A program made the translations under genes and the position numbers. Shown one piece after another: positions 53,908 to 63,671 of a DNA stretch of 64,000 nt (the first letter of the stretch is position 1; each line of letters opens with the position of its first letter). The notes beneath the pieces were generated by a model. The model saw only the letters and a program-made list of their open reading frames with translations, did not search any database and was not told the origin of the DNA. This DNA is from Paludibacter sp963678465 (GTDB lineage Bacteria; Bacteroidota; Bacteroidia; Bacteroidales; Paludibacteraceae), in contig OY782858.1 in assembly GCA_963678465.1 (NCBI GenBank), positions 2,294,001 through 2,358,000 of the forward strand, in the 5' to 3' direction.

Positions 53908-53946
53908 AAGCTATCTTCTTTAAAACAAGGAGGTAGCTTTTTTTTG
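53908..53946 (+). terminator. Terminator of the DUF4395 gene
   Basis: A 13-bp stem with two wobbles (53908-53920 with 53927-53939) followed by about eight T. Confidence 0.75.
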
Positions 53947-54090
53947 GAAAAAAGCAAACATTTTTATGCAATAACTACACAAAAACGAAATCTATATCTA
54001 ATAAAATCATTACTTTTGCTGCATATACCTGACAAAATCACACGACACTATTCAAACAAATCAAATTGTCAAACTCTTAAATTATAGTAT

Positions 54091-55281
54091 ATGTATCAAA
54101 ATTTTAAAACATATCTCGAAAACGAGCTAAGCAATATTCGCGAAGCTGGTTTATTCAAAAATGAAAGAATAATAATTTCTGCACAAGGAGCAGCCATACG
54201 CGTTTCGGATGGGAAGGAAGTATTGAACTTTTGCGCCAACAACTATCTTGGCTTATCCAACAATCCATCACTAATACAAGCCGCTAAAAATGCACTCGAC
54301 ACCCATGGTTACGGCATGTCGTCAGTACGATTTATCTGTGGAACGCAAGACCTTCATAAACAGCTCGAAAAGTCGATTGCCGATTTTTTTGGTACCGAAG
54401 ATACTATTTTGTATGCCGCATGTTTCGATGCGAATGGAGGCGTTTTCGAGCCATTGCTGAACGAAGAGGATGCCATTCTGTCCGATGCATTGAATCACGC
54501 TTCCATTATCGATGGCGTACGGCTCTGCAAAGCACAACGTTACAGATATGCGAATGCCGACATGGATGACCTGGAAAAGCAGTTAAAAGCAGCGCATTCC
54601 TGCCGTTTCAGACTGATTGTAACCGATGGCGTGTTTTCGATGGATGGAAATGTGGCGCCATTGGATAAAATTTACGAACTTGCAGCGAAATACGATGCAA
54701 TGGTCATGGTAGACGAATCGCATTCAGCGGGTGTTGTAGGCAACACTGGGCGCGGAGTCACTGAACTTTACGATTTAAAGGGAAAAATTGAAATAATTAC
54801 CGGCACACTTGGCAAAGCATTTGGGGGCGCCATTGGCGGTTTTACAACAGGCAAAAAGGAAATTATTGATTTACTACGTCAACGTTCGCGACCTTATTTA
54901 TTTTCCAACTCCATCCCTCCAATGGTGGCAGCTGCCGGCATCCGGATGTTCGAAATGATGAACGAAACCAACGAACTTCAGGAAAAATTACATACAAACA
55001 CAGCATACTTTGTCGAAAAAATGAAAACTGCCGGCTTCGACATTAAACCTACAGCATCAGCTATTTGTGCAGTTATGCTCTACGATGCCAAACTATCACA
55101 AAAAATGTCGGCACTATTGCTCGAAGAGGGTATTTACGTTACAGGCTTTTACTATCCTGTTGTTCCTAAAGATCAGGCACGAATTCGTGTTCAGATTTCG
55201 GCAGCTCACACTACCGAACAGCTCGACAAATGTATAGCCGCTTTTACAAAAGTAGGACAACTGCTCGAAGTTATTAAATAA
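54091..55281 (+). CDS. kbl: Glycine C-acetyltransferase (2-amino-3-ketobutyrate CoA ligase)
   Basis: 396 residues. A PLP-dependent alpha-oxoamine synthase: FCANNYLGLSN near residues 48-58, VDESHSAGVVG (about 207-217) and the PLP lysine in TGTLGKAFGGA (about 238-248). Kbl splits 2-amino-3-ketobutyrate with CoA into glycine and acetyl-CoA. tdh follows after 35 bp, so both steps of threonine degradation are encoded together. A TACTTTTG -7 box is at 54011-54018. High similarity to known Kbl proteins makes other members of the family less likely. Confidence 0.96.
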   Translation: MYQNFKTYLENELSNIREAGLFKNERIIISAQGAAIRVSDGKEVLNFCANNYLGLSNNPSLIQAAKNALDTHGYGMSSVRFICGTQDLHKQLEKSIADFFGTEDTILYAACFDANGGVFEPLLNEEDAILSDALNHASIIDGVRLCKAQRYRYANADMDDLEKQLKAAHSCRFRLIVTDGVFSMDGNVAPLDKIYELAAKYDAMVMVDESHSAGVVGNTGRGVTELYDLKGKIEIITGTLGKAFGGAIGGFTTGKKEIIDLLRQRSRPYLFSNSIPPMVAAAGIRMFEMMNETNELQEKLHTNTAYFVEKMKTAGFDIKPTASAICAVMLYDAKLSQKMSALLLEEGIYVTGFYYPVVPKDQARIRVQISAAHTTEQLDKCIAAFTKVGQLLEVIK

Positions 55282-55316
55282 CAAACTAAAATACAATCAA
55301 ATAAATCAACAGCCAT

Positions 55317-56339
55317 ATGAAAGCATTAGTAAAACTACGCCCCGAAAAAGGAATTTGGATGGAAGACATTCCAACACCTCACGTTGGAATAAACGATGTA
55401 TTGATAAAAATTAAGAAAACAGCCATTTGTGGAACTGATTTGCATATTTATAAATGGGACGAATGGTCGCAACGAACCATTAAAACCCCAATGACAATCG
55501 GGCATGAGTATGTAGGTGAAATTGTAGAGAAAGGTCATGGCGTTAGAAACATAAAAATCGGCGATCGCGTTACGGGCGAAGGACACATTGCTTGTGGGCA
55601 CTGCCGGAATTGCCGACGCGGCAAACTACATGTATGCGAAAACTCAGTTGGAGTAGGTGTAAATCGCGACGGCGCTTTTGCTGAATATCTTTCATTACCG
55701 GCCGAAAATGTTGTAAAACTGGATCAACGTATTTCGGATGACATGGCCTCAATCATGGATCCATTCGGCAATGCTACACACACAGCGCTTTCGTTCCCGC
55801 TGATTGGCGAAGATGTTCTCATTACCGGAGCCGGACTCATTGGAACAATGGCAACCGGAATTTGTCGGTTTGCAGGCGCTCGCAACATTGTAGTGACCGA
55901 CCTGAGCGATTACCGGTTAGAAATAGCCAAGAAAATGGGTGCTACACTCACCATTAATCCTTCGAAAGGAGAAACAATAGAAGGCGCACTAAAAACCTTA
56001 CACATGCGGGGCTTTGACATAGGGCTCGAAATGTCGGGTTCACCGGCTGCATTTCGTGGCTTGATCGACAATATGTACAATGGATCAAAAGTTGCTTTAC
56101 TGGGCATTTTACCAAACACAACCACTGTGGACTGGGACAAAATTATCTTCAAAGCACTTACCTTGAAAGGGATCTACGGACGTGAAATGTGGGAAACCTG
56201 GTACCAAATGGAACAAATGCTTATTACCGGCTTCGATTTATCTCCGGTGATTACCCATCGTTTCGAAATAGATGATTTTCATAAGGGATTCGATGTAATG
56301 GAAAAAGGCGAATGTGGTAAAGTTATATTAAATTGGTAA
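55317..56339 (+). CDS. tdh: L-threonine 3-dehydrogenase
   Basis: 340 residues. Zinc-dependent alcohol dehydrogenase family: catalytic Cys in CGTDLHIYKWDEWSQ (about 37-51), GHEYVGEIVEKGHGV (about 61-75), structural-zinc cysteines in CGHCRNCRRGKLHVC (about 92-106), NAD site GAGLIGTMATGI. The sequence is of the bacterial Tdh type. It oxidises threonine to 2-amino-3-ketobutyrate, the substrate of the Kbl encoded just upstream. Ends at its own terminator. Confidence 0.97.
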   Translation: MKALVKLRPEKGIWMEDIPTPHVGINDVLIKIKKTAICGTDLHIYKWDEWSQRTIKTPMTIGHEYVGEIVEKGHGVRNIKIGDRVTGEGHIACGHCRNCRRGKLHVCENSVGVGVNRDGAFAEYLSLPAENVVKLDQRISDDMASIMDPFGNATHTALSFPLIGEDVLITGAGLIGTMATGICRFAGARNIVVTDLSDYRLEIAKKMGATLTINPSKGETIEGALKTLHMRGFDIGLEMSGSPAAFRGLIDNMYNGSKVALLGILPNTTTVDWDKIIFKALTLKGIYGREMWETWYQMEQMLITGFDLSPVITHRFEIDDFHKGFDVMEKGECGKVILNW

Positions 56340-56361
56340 TCAAATTTATCCAATAAAATGT

Positions 56362-56400
56362 AAAAGCGTGTCTTCATCCCGAAGACACGCTTTTTGTTTT
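56362..56400 (+). terminator. Terminator of the kbl-tdh operon
   Basis: A perfect 14-bp stem (56362-56375 with 56381-56394) with a 5-base loop and a T-rich end (TTTTTGTTTT). Confidence 0.88.
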
Positions 56401-56540
56401 ATCAAACTCTGAAATTCAAACTACTATGAAAAGAAACTATTTTGTTTTTTGTAAAAGTAAGACATTCTTCGCTAACAGATGTGTAAGAATCGACTTTATA
56501 GGTCGATGAATTGACAAAAAACTACAGCTTCCGTCAACAT

Positions 56541-56573
56541 AAAAAACGCTGAAGCCTTTACAGCTTCAGCGTT
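56541..56573 (-). terminator. Terminator of the peroxiredoxin gene
   Basis: On the - strand an 11-bp perfect stem (56573-56563 with 56555-56545) followed by six T. Confidence 0.85.
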
Positions 56574-56610
56574 CCAATAAAACAAATTCACTATCAATCT
56601 TTAACTCAAT

Positions 56611-57243
56611 TTATTTTTCCGACAAGTAACTTGCAATTCCATCCTGAGTAGCTTTGAGTGCTTTGTCTCCTTTTTTCCAGTTGGCAGGACAAACTTCGCC
56701 GAATTCCTCGGTAAACTGAAGCGCATCGATCACGCGAAGAATTTCTTCTACACTACGTCCAAGCGGCATATCATTCACTACCTGATGACGAACCACACCC
56801 GATTTGTCGATCAGGAATAATCCTCTGTAAGCTTCAGGATCGCCAACAAATTTCACATTTCCTTCTTCATCATACACTTCTTCGCCTGCCAACACATCAT
56901 ATGCTCTTGAAATTTCCAATGTATGATCGGCCACGATAGGGTAATTTACGCCCTGAATACCACCCTGATTTTGTGGAGTTTGTAACCATTTCCAATGTGA
57001 GAAAGCCGAATCGGTAGATGCTCCAACCAACACTGTGTTACGAGCTTCAAATTCTGCCGCTTTTTCCTGAAATGCAATTAACTCTGTTGGGCAAACAAAT
57101 GTAAAGTCTGCAGGATAGAAAAAGAAAACAACATATTTTTCTCCTTCATATTGCTTCAATGAAAAATCTGTAACGATTTCTGAACCGTTTACTACTGCTT
57201 TTGTGTTAAACACAGGGGCTTGTTTTCCTACTAATACTGACAT
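56611..57243 (-). CDS. 2-Cys peroxiredoxin
   Basis: 210 residues. The peroxidatic Cys is in FYPADFTFVCPTELIAF (about 42-58) and the resolving Cys in FGEVCPANWKKGDKA (about 181-195), with the catalytic Arg in the usual place (DKSGVVRHQVVN). This is the AhpC/Prx1 family, which reduces hydrogen peroxide and organic peroxides through thioredoxin or AhpF. It has its own promoter at 57282-57313 and terminator; no ahpF or oxyR gene is near. Expected to serve oxidative-stress defence in an anaerobe. Confidence 0.95.
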   Translation of the reverse strand: MSVLVGKQAPVFNTKAVVNGSEIVTDFSLKQYEGEKYVVFFFYPADFTFVCPTELIAFQEKAAEFEARNTVLVGASTDSAFSHWKWLQTPQNQGGIQGVNYPIVADHTLEISRAYDVLAGEEVYDEEGNVKFVGDPEAYRGLFLIDKSGVVRHQVVNDMPLGRSVEEILRVIDALQFTEEFGEVCPANWKKGDKALKATQDGIASYLSEK

Positions 57244-57281
57244 ATATTTTAAATTTTAAATGAATAATTATTTTTATGCAA

Positions 57282-57313
57282 CAAAAGTATACATTTAAAA
57301 TTTGTAACCCAAA
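57282..57313 (-). promoter_or_regulatory. Promoter of the peroxiredoxin gene
   Basis: On the - strand TTTG (57313-57310), 20 bp, TACTTTTG (57289-57282), full consensus. Confidence 0.7.
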
Positions 57314-57362
57314 CAAAATTGAATAGAATATATTTATTGAAGTATAGAAATAGCCTATTGAT

Positions 57363-57848
57363 TTATATAATTTTAAATATCAACACCGTAGCATAAGCAG
57401 CCATTCCTTCCTGGCGACCAACAAAACCTACTTTTTCGGAAGTAGTGGCTTTTATCGAAATTAAATCGACATCAACATTCATTACCGTAGCCAAACATTC
57501 CTGCATTCTGACGATATGAGGGTTTATTTTTGGAGCTTCGGCACACACTGTGCAGTCGGCATTCCCGAACTCATAACCTTTAGCCCTCAGTAGTTCCATT
57601 GTTCTTGCTAAAAGTATTTTGCTGTCAATATTTTTAAATTCACCTGCTGTATCGGGAAAATGAAATCCTATATCGCGCAGGTTAGCGGCGCCAAGCAATG
57701 CATCGCACAAGGCATGAATGAGTACATCGGCATCCGAATGACCCAGCAACCCAACAGCATGATCTATCTTTATGCCACCCAACCAAAGTTCGCGACCTGG
57801 CGCAAACACATGCACGTCATACCCAAAACCAACTCTTATATTATTCAT
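57363..57848 (-). CDS. ispF: 2-C-methyl-D-erythritol 2,4-cyclodiphosphate synthase
   Basis: 161 residues, normal for IspF. The zinc ligands are in GYDVHVF (about 9-15) and GHSDADVLIHALCDALLGA (about 36-54), with DIGFHFPD following; the C-terminal motif TTSEKVGFVGRQEG is complete. It makes the cyclic diphosphate of the non-mevalonate isoprenoid route. It follows porV on the - strand, as in Porphyromonas, with a hairpin in between. Confidence 0.97.
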   Translation of the reverse strand: MNNIRVGFGYDVHVFAPGRELWLGGIKIDHAVGLLGHSDADVLIHALCDALLGAANLRDIGFHFPDTAGEFKNIDSKILLARTMELLRAKGYEFGNADCTVCAEAPKINPHIVRMQECLATVMNVDVDLISIKATTSEKVGFVGRQEGMAAYATVLIFKII

Positions 57849-57891
57849 CTCTGTAACAATTGATTAATTATAAAATGCTATTTCAAACAAA

Positions 57892-57935
57892 GAACGGTTG
57901 TATTTGCCACTCCTAAGAGACAAGTACAACCGTTC
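57892..57935 (-). terminator. Hairpin between porV and ispF
   Basis: An 11-bp perfect inverted repeat (GAACGGTTGTA at 57892-57902 with its complement at 57925-57935) and a loop of 22 bases; the - strand run after it (CTTTGTTTG) is weak. It may reduce read-through from porV into ispF. Confidence 0.5.
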
Positions 57936-57973
57936 ATTTTATTCTAAATTGTTTTTTTACCTTATATCAGAAT

Positions 57974-59095
57974 TTATCTTACTAAATTTTTAAGTCCGAA
58001 CAAATCAAACGAAAGCGTAAATCTCAGGGTCTGATCAAGCGGATTCGATTGTGAAGTAGAAATCACATAACCGGCATCCAACTGAAAAACATTTAATTTA
58101 AAACCGGCACCGGCTGTAAAATATTTTCGGTTTCCCTTGTATTCGTTTTCGTTGAAATAACCCGCACGTACGAAGAATTGTTTGTTGTAGGCATATTCAG
58201 CACCCACCGACCACATTATTTCCTGTAATTCTTCTTTGGCGCCGCCCGGAGCATCGCTAAAGGACGAAAAAACGCCGGAGAGCATCGAAACATCATTAAA
58301 ATCGGTGGTGGCATCCGGAGTTGGCACCAATAATTTATTCACATCAGCACTAAACGAGATGCTTTGAAAATCATCGATCGGATAATCAAACGAAGTTCCT
58401 AAGCGAAAGTTAGTAGGAATAAAGCTACTTGTTACTTTTTTGTCGTACGACATTTTTGAACCTAAATTGGAAATATTCAACCCGAACGACAGTAATCCAT
58501 CACCGCTCGAAAGCGCAATAGGCTGACGATAATAACCCGCTACATCGGCTGCTACCGACATACCCGGATACATTTCACTTCCTCCGGCACCGTTGAACCC
58601 ATTATTTAAATCTGAATAAATGAAGCGCATGGCTACCGATGCAGAAAATTTTTCGGAAAGCATTTGCGAGTAAGCAACATCAACGGCCATTTCCAGTGGA
58701 TGCGCCGAACCTTGTTCATAACCCAACTGATCCATTAAAGTAATATCTCCCAGCGAAAAATAACGCAAAGAAGCACTTAACGCCTGACGATCGGAAAATT
58801 TGTAGTAACCTGCCAAATAGGCCAAATCAATATCGGGAACAAGCGAGCGTAACCATGGAGTATACGACAATGAAATTCCAGCTTCGCTTTCCATAAATAC
58901 GTATTTTGCAGGATTCCAGTACTGCGAATTTAAATCAGGGGATGTAGCTGCACCAATATCACCCATACCGCCCGCACGAGCATCAGGAGCAATTGACAAA
59001 GAAGGAACTACAGTTGAAATTGGGTTAGGCTCTACGGCCATAACTCCCATAGCTAAAGATAAGAGGACAGTTAATGTTAAGAATTTCTTTTTCAT
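57974..59095 (-). CDS. porV: Type IX secretion system outer-membrane protein PorV (LptO)
   Basis: 373 residues; signal peptide (cleavage near GVMAVEP, residue 21), then a FadL-type barrel. The N-terminal mature segment, with SIAPDARAGGMGDIGAATSPD and QYWNPAKYVF, is characteristic of PorV, and the C-terminus ends SFDLFGLKNLVR. PorV carries cargo from the translocon to the PorU sortase at the outer membrane. It lies 76 bp after porU, in the order known from Porphyromonas gingivalis. Confidence 0.94.
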   Translation of the reverse strand: MKKKFLTLTVLLSLAMGVMAVEPNPISTVVPSLSIAPDARAGGMGDIGAATSPDLNSQYWNPAKYVFMESEAGISLSYTPWLRSLVPDIDLAYLAGYYKFSDRQALSASLRYFSLGDITLMDQLGYEQGSAHPLEMAVDVAYSQMLSEKFSASVAMRFIYSDLNNGFNGAGGSEMYPGMSVAADVAGYYRQPIALSSGDGLLSFGLNISNLGSKMSYDKKVTSSFIPTNFRLGTSFDYPIDDFQSISFSADVNKLLVPTPDATTDFNDVSMLSGVFSSFSDAPGGAKEELQEIMWSVGAEYAYNKQFFVRAGYFNENEYKGNRKYFTAGAGFKLNVFQLDAGYVISTSQSNPLDQTLRFTLSFDLFGLKNLVR

Positions 59096-59171
59096 TCGAA
59101 AATTTTTTAATATGCAATATTACTACTTTTATAACATATGCAATTATTATAAACGTAATTTTTAATTTTTA

Positions 59172-62100
59172 TTATTCAATAATGATCATTTTATTTGATT
59201 TTGAATAAGTATCGCTGTTTTTGGTACTTATGGTAACCCGATATAAATAAATACCGGCATCGGCTTTTTGTCCATCAGCTCTTATCAAATTCCAATTAAT
59301 TTCGTCGGCATTGGCCTGAGAGAAAGACCATATTTGCCTGCCCGACAAATCAAATATCTCCACTTTTGTGTTTAAAATCGTTTCAGGTCTATCGTGATCG
59401 ACAATAATTCTTGTACCATTGCTCACCGGATTAGGATAATTATTTATAGTGAATATCGTAGGTATTAATCCTTTCACCACTTCAAATTCGATGGTTTGAA
59501 CAGTCGAGTTGTTTAATAAATCCCATGCTCTGAAAGATATGGAATGTTTTCCGGGTGCCAATTCAGGAAGTTTATACCTAACCACTCCACTGGTATAATC
59601 ATTTTCAGCTGTTTGATAATAATCGTTTACAACGTAGGATTGTTTCGGATCATTGTCCACTACAAGCAAGAGATCATGACCTATGCCGCTCCCCACCCGG
59701 TTTATTCCATTTACATCGCTCAGGTGAGCTATAAACAATGGTGTTTCGTTAACTTTTCCTCCGGAACGAAAATTTTCAGAATTCATATATAATTTCATTT
59801 CCGGCCCTATGGTTTCAGCCACTACATCTTTATTCGAACCACCCACAATAAAGTTTTCGTAATAACCCTGAGCCTCTTTTTCGCTTGTTTTATCGTAGGC
59901 ATAATAATTAATCCGGCCTGTTCCGTAATTATATTTTATGTCCTTTGGGAGCATAAAAGTAATAGAAAATTCACCATCCTTTACCATGGCTCTACCCGAA
60001 AATAAGGTGTTGGGGCGATCAAAGTAAGTCATGGCTCCATCTCCATGATTATTTAGTGTGTTGATTCGATGAGTCTTATCAAAAACCACCATGGTGAGTT
60101 CCCCGTTAAAATTCTCTATTTTATTACCGCTACCATCGTCAATTATTCCTGAAACCTTAACTACCGACATTGCTCTTAAAGTATCCCTTCCTAATTCAAT
60201 ACCATCATCGATAGCTGTTGTGCTAACATTATAGTCCGTTGGGAAATTCAGTTTCACAGCCGGATCGCCCATATAAACATAAGAAAGTTTATTAAATTCG
60301 GCACCTACATTATTTTTAGCATAGGCAACTACATCCCCTATCCTGTTATGCTGCCCATTGTTTCTTTTAAACAAATACTCAGAGAACCTCATATTAATGG
60401 TATGATTTTGTGCAGCATACACAGGTCGTGCCGCCGAGAAAATACCGATACCACCACCATAAGGGTTCAGAAGCACCTGCTCACCTGCCGAAACAGCCTT
60501 AAGATCGAACTGAAGAAAATCACATGTAGCCCCAAGCCAAAGTGGCAATTGTTTGTTGGTAAGAGATTTCACATCATTCACAGTCAGTATCTTTTCGTTC
60601 GTCCAACCCGTACTACTGGCATGTCCTGTATAATTCAAATACAGCAATCCGTTCCTCAATAAATCATGAAAATGCATACGGGCTAAGGGATAACTTTCGC
60701 CACTGGCACTTGTCTCCTGATTATATGAATCAAGGTATATTTTATTTACCTGATAGGAAGGATATTTATTTATTAAAAGAGAAGCTACTTCATCAGACTG
60801 TGTCATGTGCAAAGCACCATCACCATCATCGGCCAAAAAGCAAAGTTGATTTTTCCAACTTCCCTTGTTTGTATTTTTCATATAACCAATCGTCTTGTCA
60901 ACAACAATTTGGGCTTCATCAACTGTTATCACAGGAAAACGTCCGATACCAATATCGACAAGATGGTTTGTTGGCTGAAGTCCCTCATCATCATCGAGAA
61001 AACCAAAATAATCATCGGTCACATACGATTGCGTCTGAACCAGTGAGTTTTCGGCCTGATAAGTAAGAATCAGATTCTCACCGGAATCGTTCGTTAGTTT
61101 TCTGTTGTCATAAGTTCCTCTGCCGAAAAGCAATAAATATTTGGGCATATCGGCGGTATTGCCTGAAGCAAGTGCCCGATCGTACAACATCTTCATAACC
61201 CAACGATAGGCCGTAGCATCCGGCGCCCCGGACGAAAATTCATTGTAAACCTGTTCGGTAGTAATTACCCCCACGGTCATTTGGTCAATATCGCGATGTG
61301 CCTGAGCCAGTGTTTCAGCTTGTTTCAAAAATCTGGGATGTGTAAGAATCACCATTTCCACCGGAGCAAGTGCATGCAGATTCTGATTGGCAACTACACC
61401 TGCCACTTCTGGTTTAGAAAAAGCACTGGCAGCTGTTGGGTCGATAGCAATATAATAATTTATTTCGGAAGCCGATTCGGTAAAAGTAAGCAATCCATTC
61501 ACAGTTTGCGTAGGAACGCGGTAGATGTTCAGGGGATCAGTGATATTCCATATCTGTATTTTTGAACCGGCATCACTCAACTGATATTGTTTGTAGCCAA
61601 CAAAACCCAAATTATCAACATTTTGGAACTGCATCACCGAACCGCTCATTTTAAGATACCTGCGCGTATTTACTTCAATATAATTTAAATAGCCCGATGC
61701 AATTGAACTGGGTTTCGAGTATGACAGGCTAAAGTTAAATGCATCTTTTACAGGAGTGTAGGTAAAAGTAGCATTAGCTCCTTTTGCTTTCTCATAAGTA
61801 TCGTCCGATTTCTTGGCAACCATCAACGATTGCTTTTGTGCACCTTCGAGCGCTAAATAAAAGGAAGAGATGACTGGTGCAGTGGAAGCCACATCAATTC
61901 TTACTTTGGTGCTGTTTGTAAGTACTGGATTTGGGAAATTAAAGGTTATCGATTTGGGATTTGAATCACCAAAATAATCGCCATAGAATTCTTTCCCTGA
62001 TTGTGCCAGACTTTTCAACTCGTTTTCGTACACACTGTAATCGGTAAACTCGTTCACAGTCTGAAAATCGTTTTCATCAGAAGGAGCAATCGACTGTTGT

Positions 62101-62969
62101 TCAATTATTTTTCCTACTCCTTTATCGGAAGTAACAAAATAATAACCATAACTTGAATATGGATTAATAGTATGGGTAAAAATATTTATCGAACTGTCGT
62201 ACTTCCATTTATTAATTCCCTGCGCGTAAAACAATATATAATCGCCGGCATTAAAAACTCCATCTGCACCCTTTTCCATATGAATAGCCACCTCCGGCAA
62301 GTCATCTGCTTTTGGAACAAGAAAACTCTGTTCGAGCATAGCGCCACCATAGCCGAAGATACGGACATTTGCAGGCGACACTCCCATGGAGCTTAAATCT
62401 TCATAGGTCAATTTATAAACACCTGAATTTACAATTCTGATTTTGACAAACTTTCCATCAGCCAATACTGAATTCGGAGCATAGCTATGTATCGTTGCTG
62501 CTTTTGATTTTTGTGCAGATGCTGTTTTCGTTATGGATAAGTCAAAAGATTTGATTTTCAGCAACTGGCCATCGCGCAACACAAAGGGGAAGACATTTAT
62601 ATCCAAAAAACTATTTCCACGTTCGCGAAGAATGGAAGTTCTCACTTTTGGCTGCTCTGCGGGTGTTAATGCAGATAAAACAATTTCAGATTCTTCTTTC
62701 GGGACAGGCATATAAACAGCATTATCTACAGACGCTGTATACTCAAATGCCATATCGGCGTCGATTCTCTTATTTAACCATGGCAACTGGTTTTCTTCAA
62801 TATAAACCGCATTTTCTAAAGCAATCACAGGCTTATTGTAGTCGCCTGCCTTCCATTGCTGAACACCCTGCCAGTTCAACCTATAAGATGACATAACCAC
62901 ACTTGACTGCGCCAACAAACTAAACGTCAGAAGGACAAACAGAAAAGATAAAATTATTTTTTGTTTCAT
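59172..62969 (-). CDS. porU: Type IX secretion sortase PorU
   Basis: 1265 residues from the ATG at 62969, which begins a good signal peptide (MKQKIILSFLF, cleavage near LLAQS); the frame's first ATG at 63005 adds 12 residues. A gingipain-type C25 protease domain fills the middle: catalytic His783 in YTGHASSTGW and Cys816 in LGATCDFLQFD, 33 residues apart. The C-terminus is a type A sorting-like domain (NNYPNPVSNGTRI and IYLYRVTIS). PorU cleaves the C-terminal signal of cargo proteins and links them to A-LPS. It is the first of porU-porV. Confidence 0.95.
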   Translation of the reverse strand: MKQKIILSFLFVLLTFSLLAQSSVVMSSYRLNWQGVQQWKAGDYNKPVIALENAVYIEENQLPWLNKRIDADMAFEYTASVDNAVYMPVPKEESEIVLSALTPAEQPKVRTSILRERGNSFLDINVFPFVLRDGQLLKIKSFDLSITKTASAQKSKAATIHSYAPNSVLADGKFVKIRIVNSGVYKLTYEDLSSMGVSPANVRIFGYGGAMLEQSFLVPKADDLPEVAIHMEKGADGVFNAGDYILFYAQGINKWKYDSSINIFTHTINPYSSYGYYFVTSDKGVGKIIEQQSIAPSDENDFQTVNEFTDYSVYENELKSLAQSGKEFYGDYFGDSNPKSITFNFPNPVLTNSTKVRIDVASTAPVISSFYLALEGAQKQSLMVAKKSDDTYEKAKGANATFTYTPVKDAFNFSLSYSKPSSIASGYLNYIEVNTRRYLKMSGSVMQFQNVDNLGFVGYKQYQLSDAGSKIQIWNITDPLNIYRVPTQTVNGLLTFTESASEINYYIAIDPTAASAFSKPEVAGVVANQNLHALAPVEMVILTHPRFLKQAETLAQAHRDIDQMTVGVITTEQVYNEFSSGAPDATAYRWVMKMLYDRALASGNTADMPKYLLLFGRGTYDNRKLTNDSGENLILTYQAENSLVQTQSYVTDDYFGFLDDDEGLQPTNHLVDIGIGRFPVITVDEAQIVVDKTIGYMKNTNKGSWKNQLCFLADDGDGALHMTQSDEVASLLINKYPSYQVNKIYLDSYNQETSASGESYPLARMHFHDLLRNGLLYLNYTGHASSTGWTNEKILTVNDVKSLTNKQLPLWLGATCDFLQFDLKAVSAGEQVLLNPYGGGIGIFSAARPVYAAQNHTINMRFSEYLFKRNNGQHNRIGDVVAYAKNNVGAEFNKLSYVYMGDPAVKLNFPTDYNVSTTAIDDGIELGRDTLRAMSVVKVSGIIDDGSGNKIENFNGELTMVVFDKTHRINTLNNHGDGAMTYFDRPNTLFSGRAMVKDGEFSITFMLPKDIKYNYGTGRINYYAYDKTSEKEAQGYYENFIVGGSNKDVVAETIGPEMKLYMNSENFRSGGKVNETPLFIAHLSDVNGINRVGSGIGHDLLLVVDNDPKQSYVVNDYYQTAENDYTSGVVRYKLPELAPGKHSISFRAWDLLNNSTVQTIEFEVVKGLIPTIFTINNYPNPVSNGTRIIVDHDRPETILNTKVEIFDLSGRQIWSFSQANADEINWNLIRADGQKADAGIYLYRVTISTKNSDTYSKSNKMIIIE

Positions 62970-63059
62970 GTAAAACGCAAAAAATTGAAGGTGATTGAAT
63001 ATCAATAGAAACGGCAGTAAAACATAATTATTGTTTAGCTCGAAAAAATGGAGTGAACG

Positions 63060-63671
63060 TTATTTGATTTTAAAATCGAACATTTTCGAATCGAATATAA
63101 AACCTTCAAGTCTATCGTCAACCGCTACTTTCCCAACTCCTGCAGGTGTACCTGTAAACAGAATATCACCTATTTTTAAAGTAAAGAAACAACTTACATA
63201 CGCTATTAGTTCATCAATTGGAAAAATCATGTCGGCCGAATGACCCTGCTGAACAGTTGTTCCATTCAGCTGAAGACTGAAACGAATGTCCTGTACATTA
63301 CCCAATTTTTCTACAGGAATAAAATCGCCAATCACAGCCGAATTATCGAACGCTTTAGATATTTCCCAGGGTTTTCCTTCGTTTTTAAGACGTCGTTGCA
63401 CATCGCGGGCGGTAAAGTCGACTCCCAAACCAATCTCGGAATAATACCTGTGGGCATATTTGGGAGCAATATTTTTACCCAACCTATTTATTTTAATAAT
63501 AAGTTCGGTTTCGTAATGCAATTCTTCAGTGAAATCGGGAATAAAAAATGGTTTGTTATTTCTTAACAGAGCTGTATCTGGTTTCATGAACACAACAGGT
63601 TCGGAGGGATGTTTTGAGTTAAGCTCTTTGTTGTGCTCGATATAATTCTGACCTATTGCAAGTATTTTCAT
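63060..63671 (-). CDS. Fumarylacetoacetate hydrolase family enzyme
   Basis: 203 residues, a compact single-domain FAH. Metal ligands are in HYETELIIKI (about 51-60) and GVDFTARDVQRRL (about 83-95), followed by the C-terminal LFTGTPAGVG (about 179-188). Related enzymes include FAHD1 (acylpyruvate hydrolase / oxaloacetate decarboxylase) and HpcE-type isomerases; the substrate here cannot be settled. Its start overlaps the rex stop by 4 bp (ATGA), so the two are translationally coupled. porU starts 90 bp downstream. Confidence 0.9.
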   Translation of the reverse strand: MKILAIGQNYIEHNKELNSKHPSEPVVFMKPDTALLRNNKPFFIPDFTEELHYETELIIKINRLGKNIAPKYAHRYYSEIGLGVDFTARDVQRRLKNEGKPWEISKAFDNSAVIGDFIPVEKLGNVQDIRFSLQLNGTTVQQGHSADMIFPIDELIAYVSCFFTLKIGDILFTGTPAGVGKVAVDDRLEGFIFDSKMFDFKIK

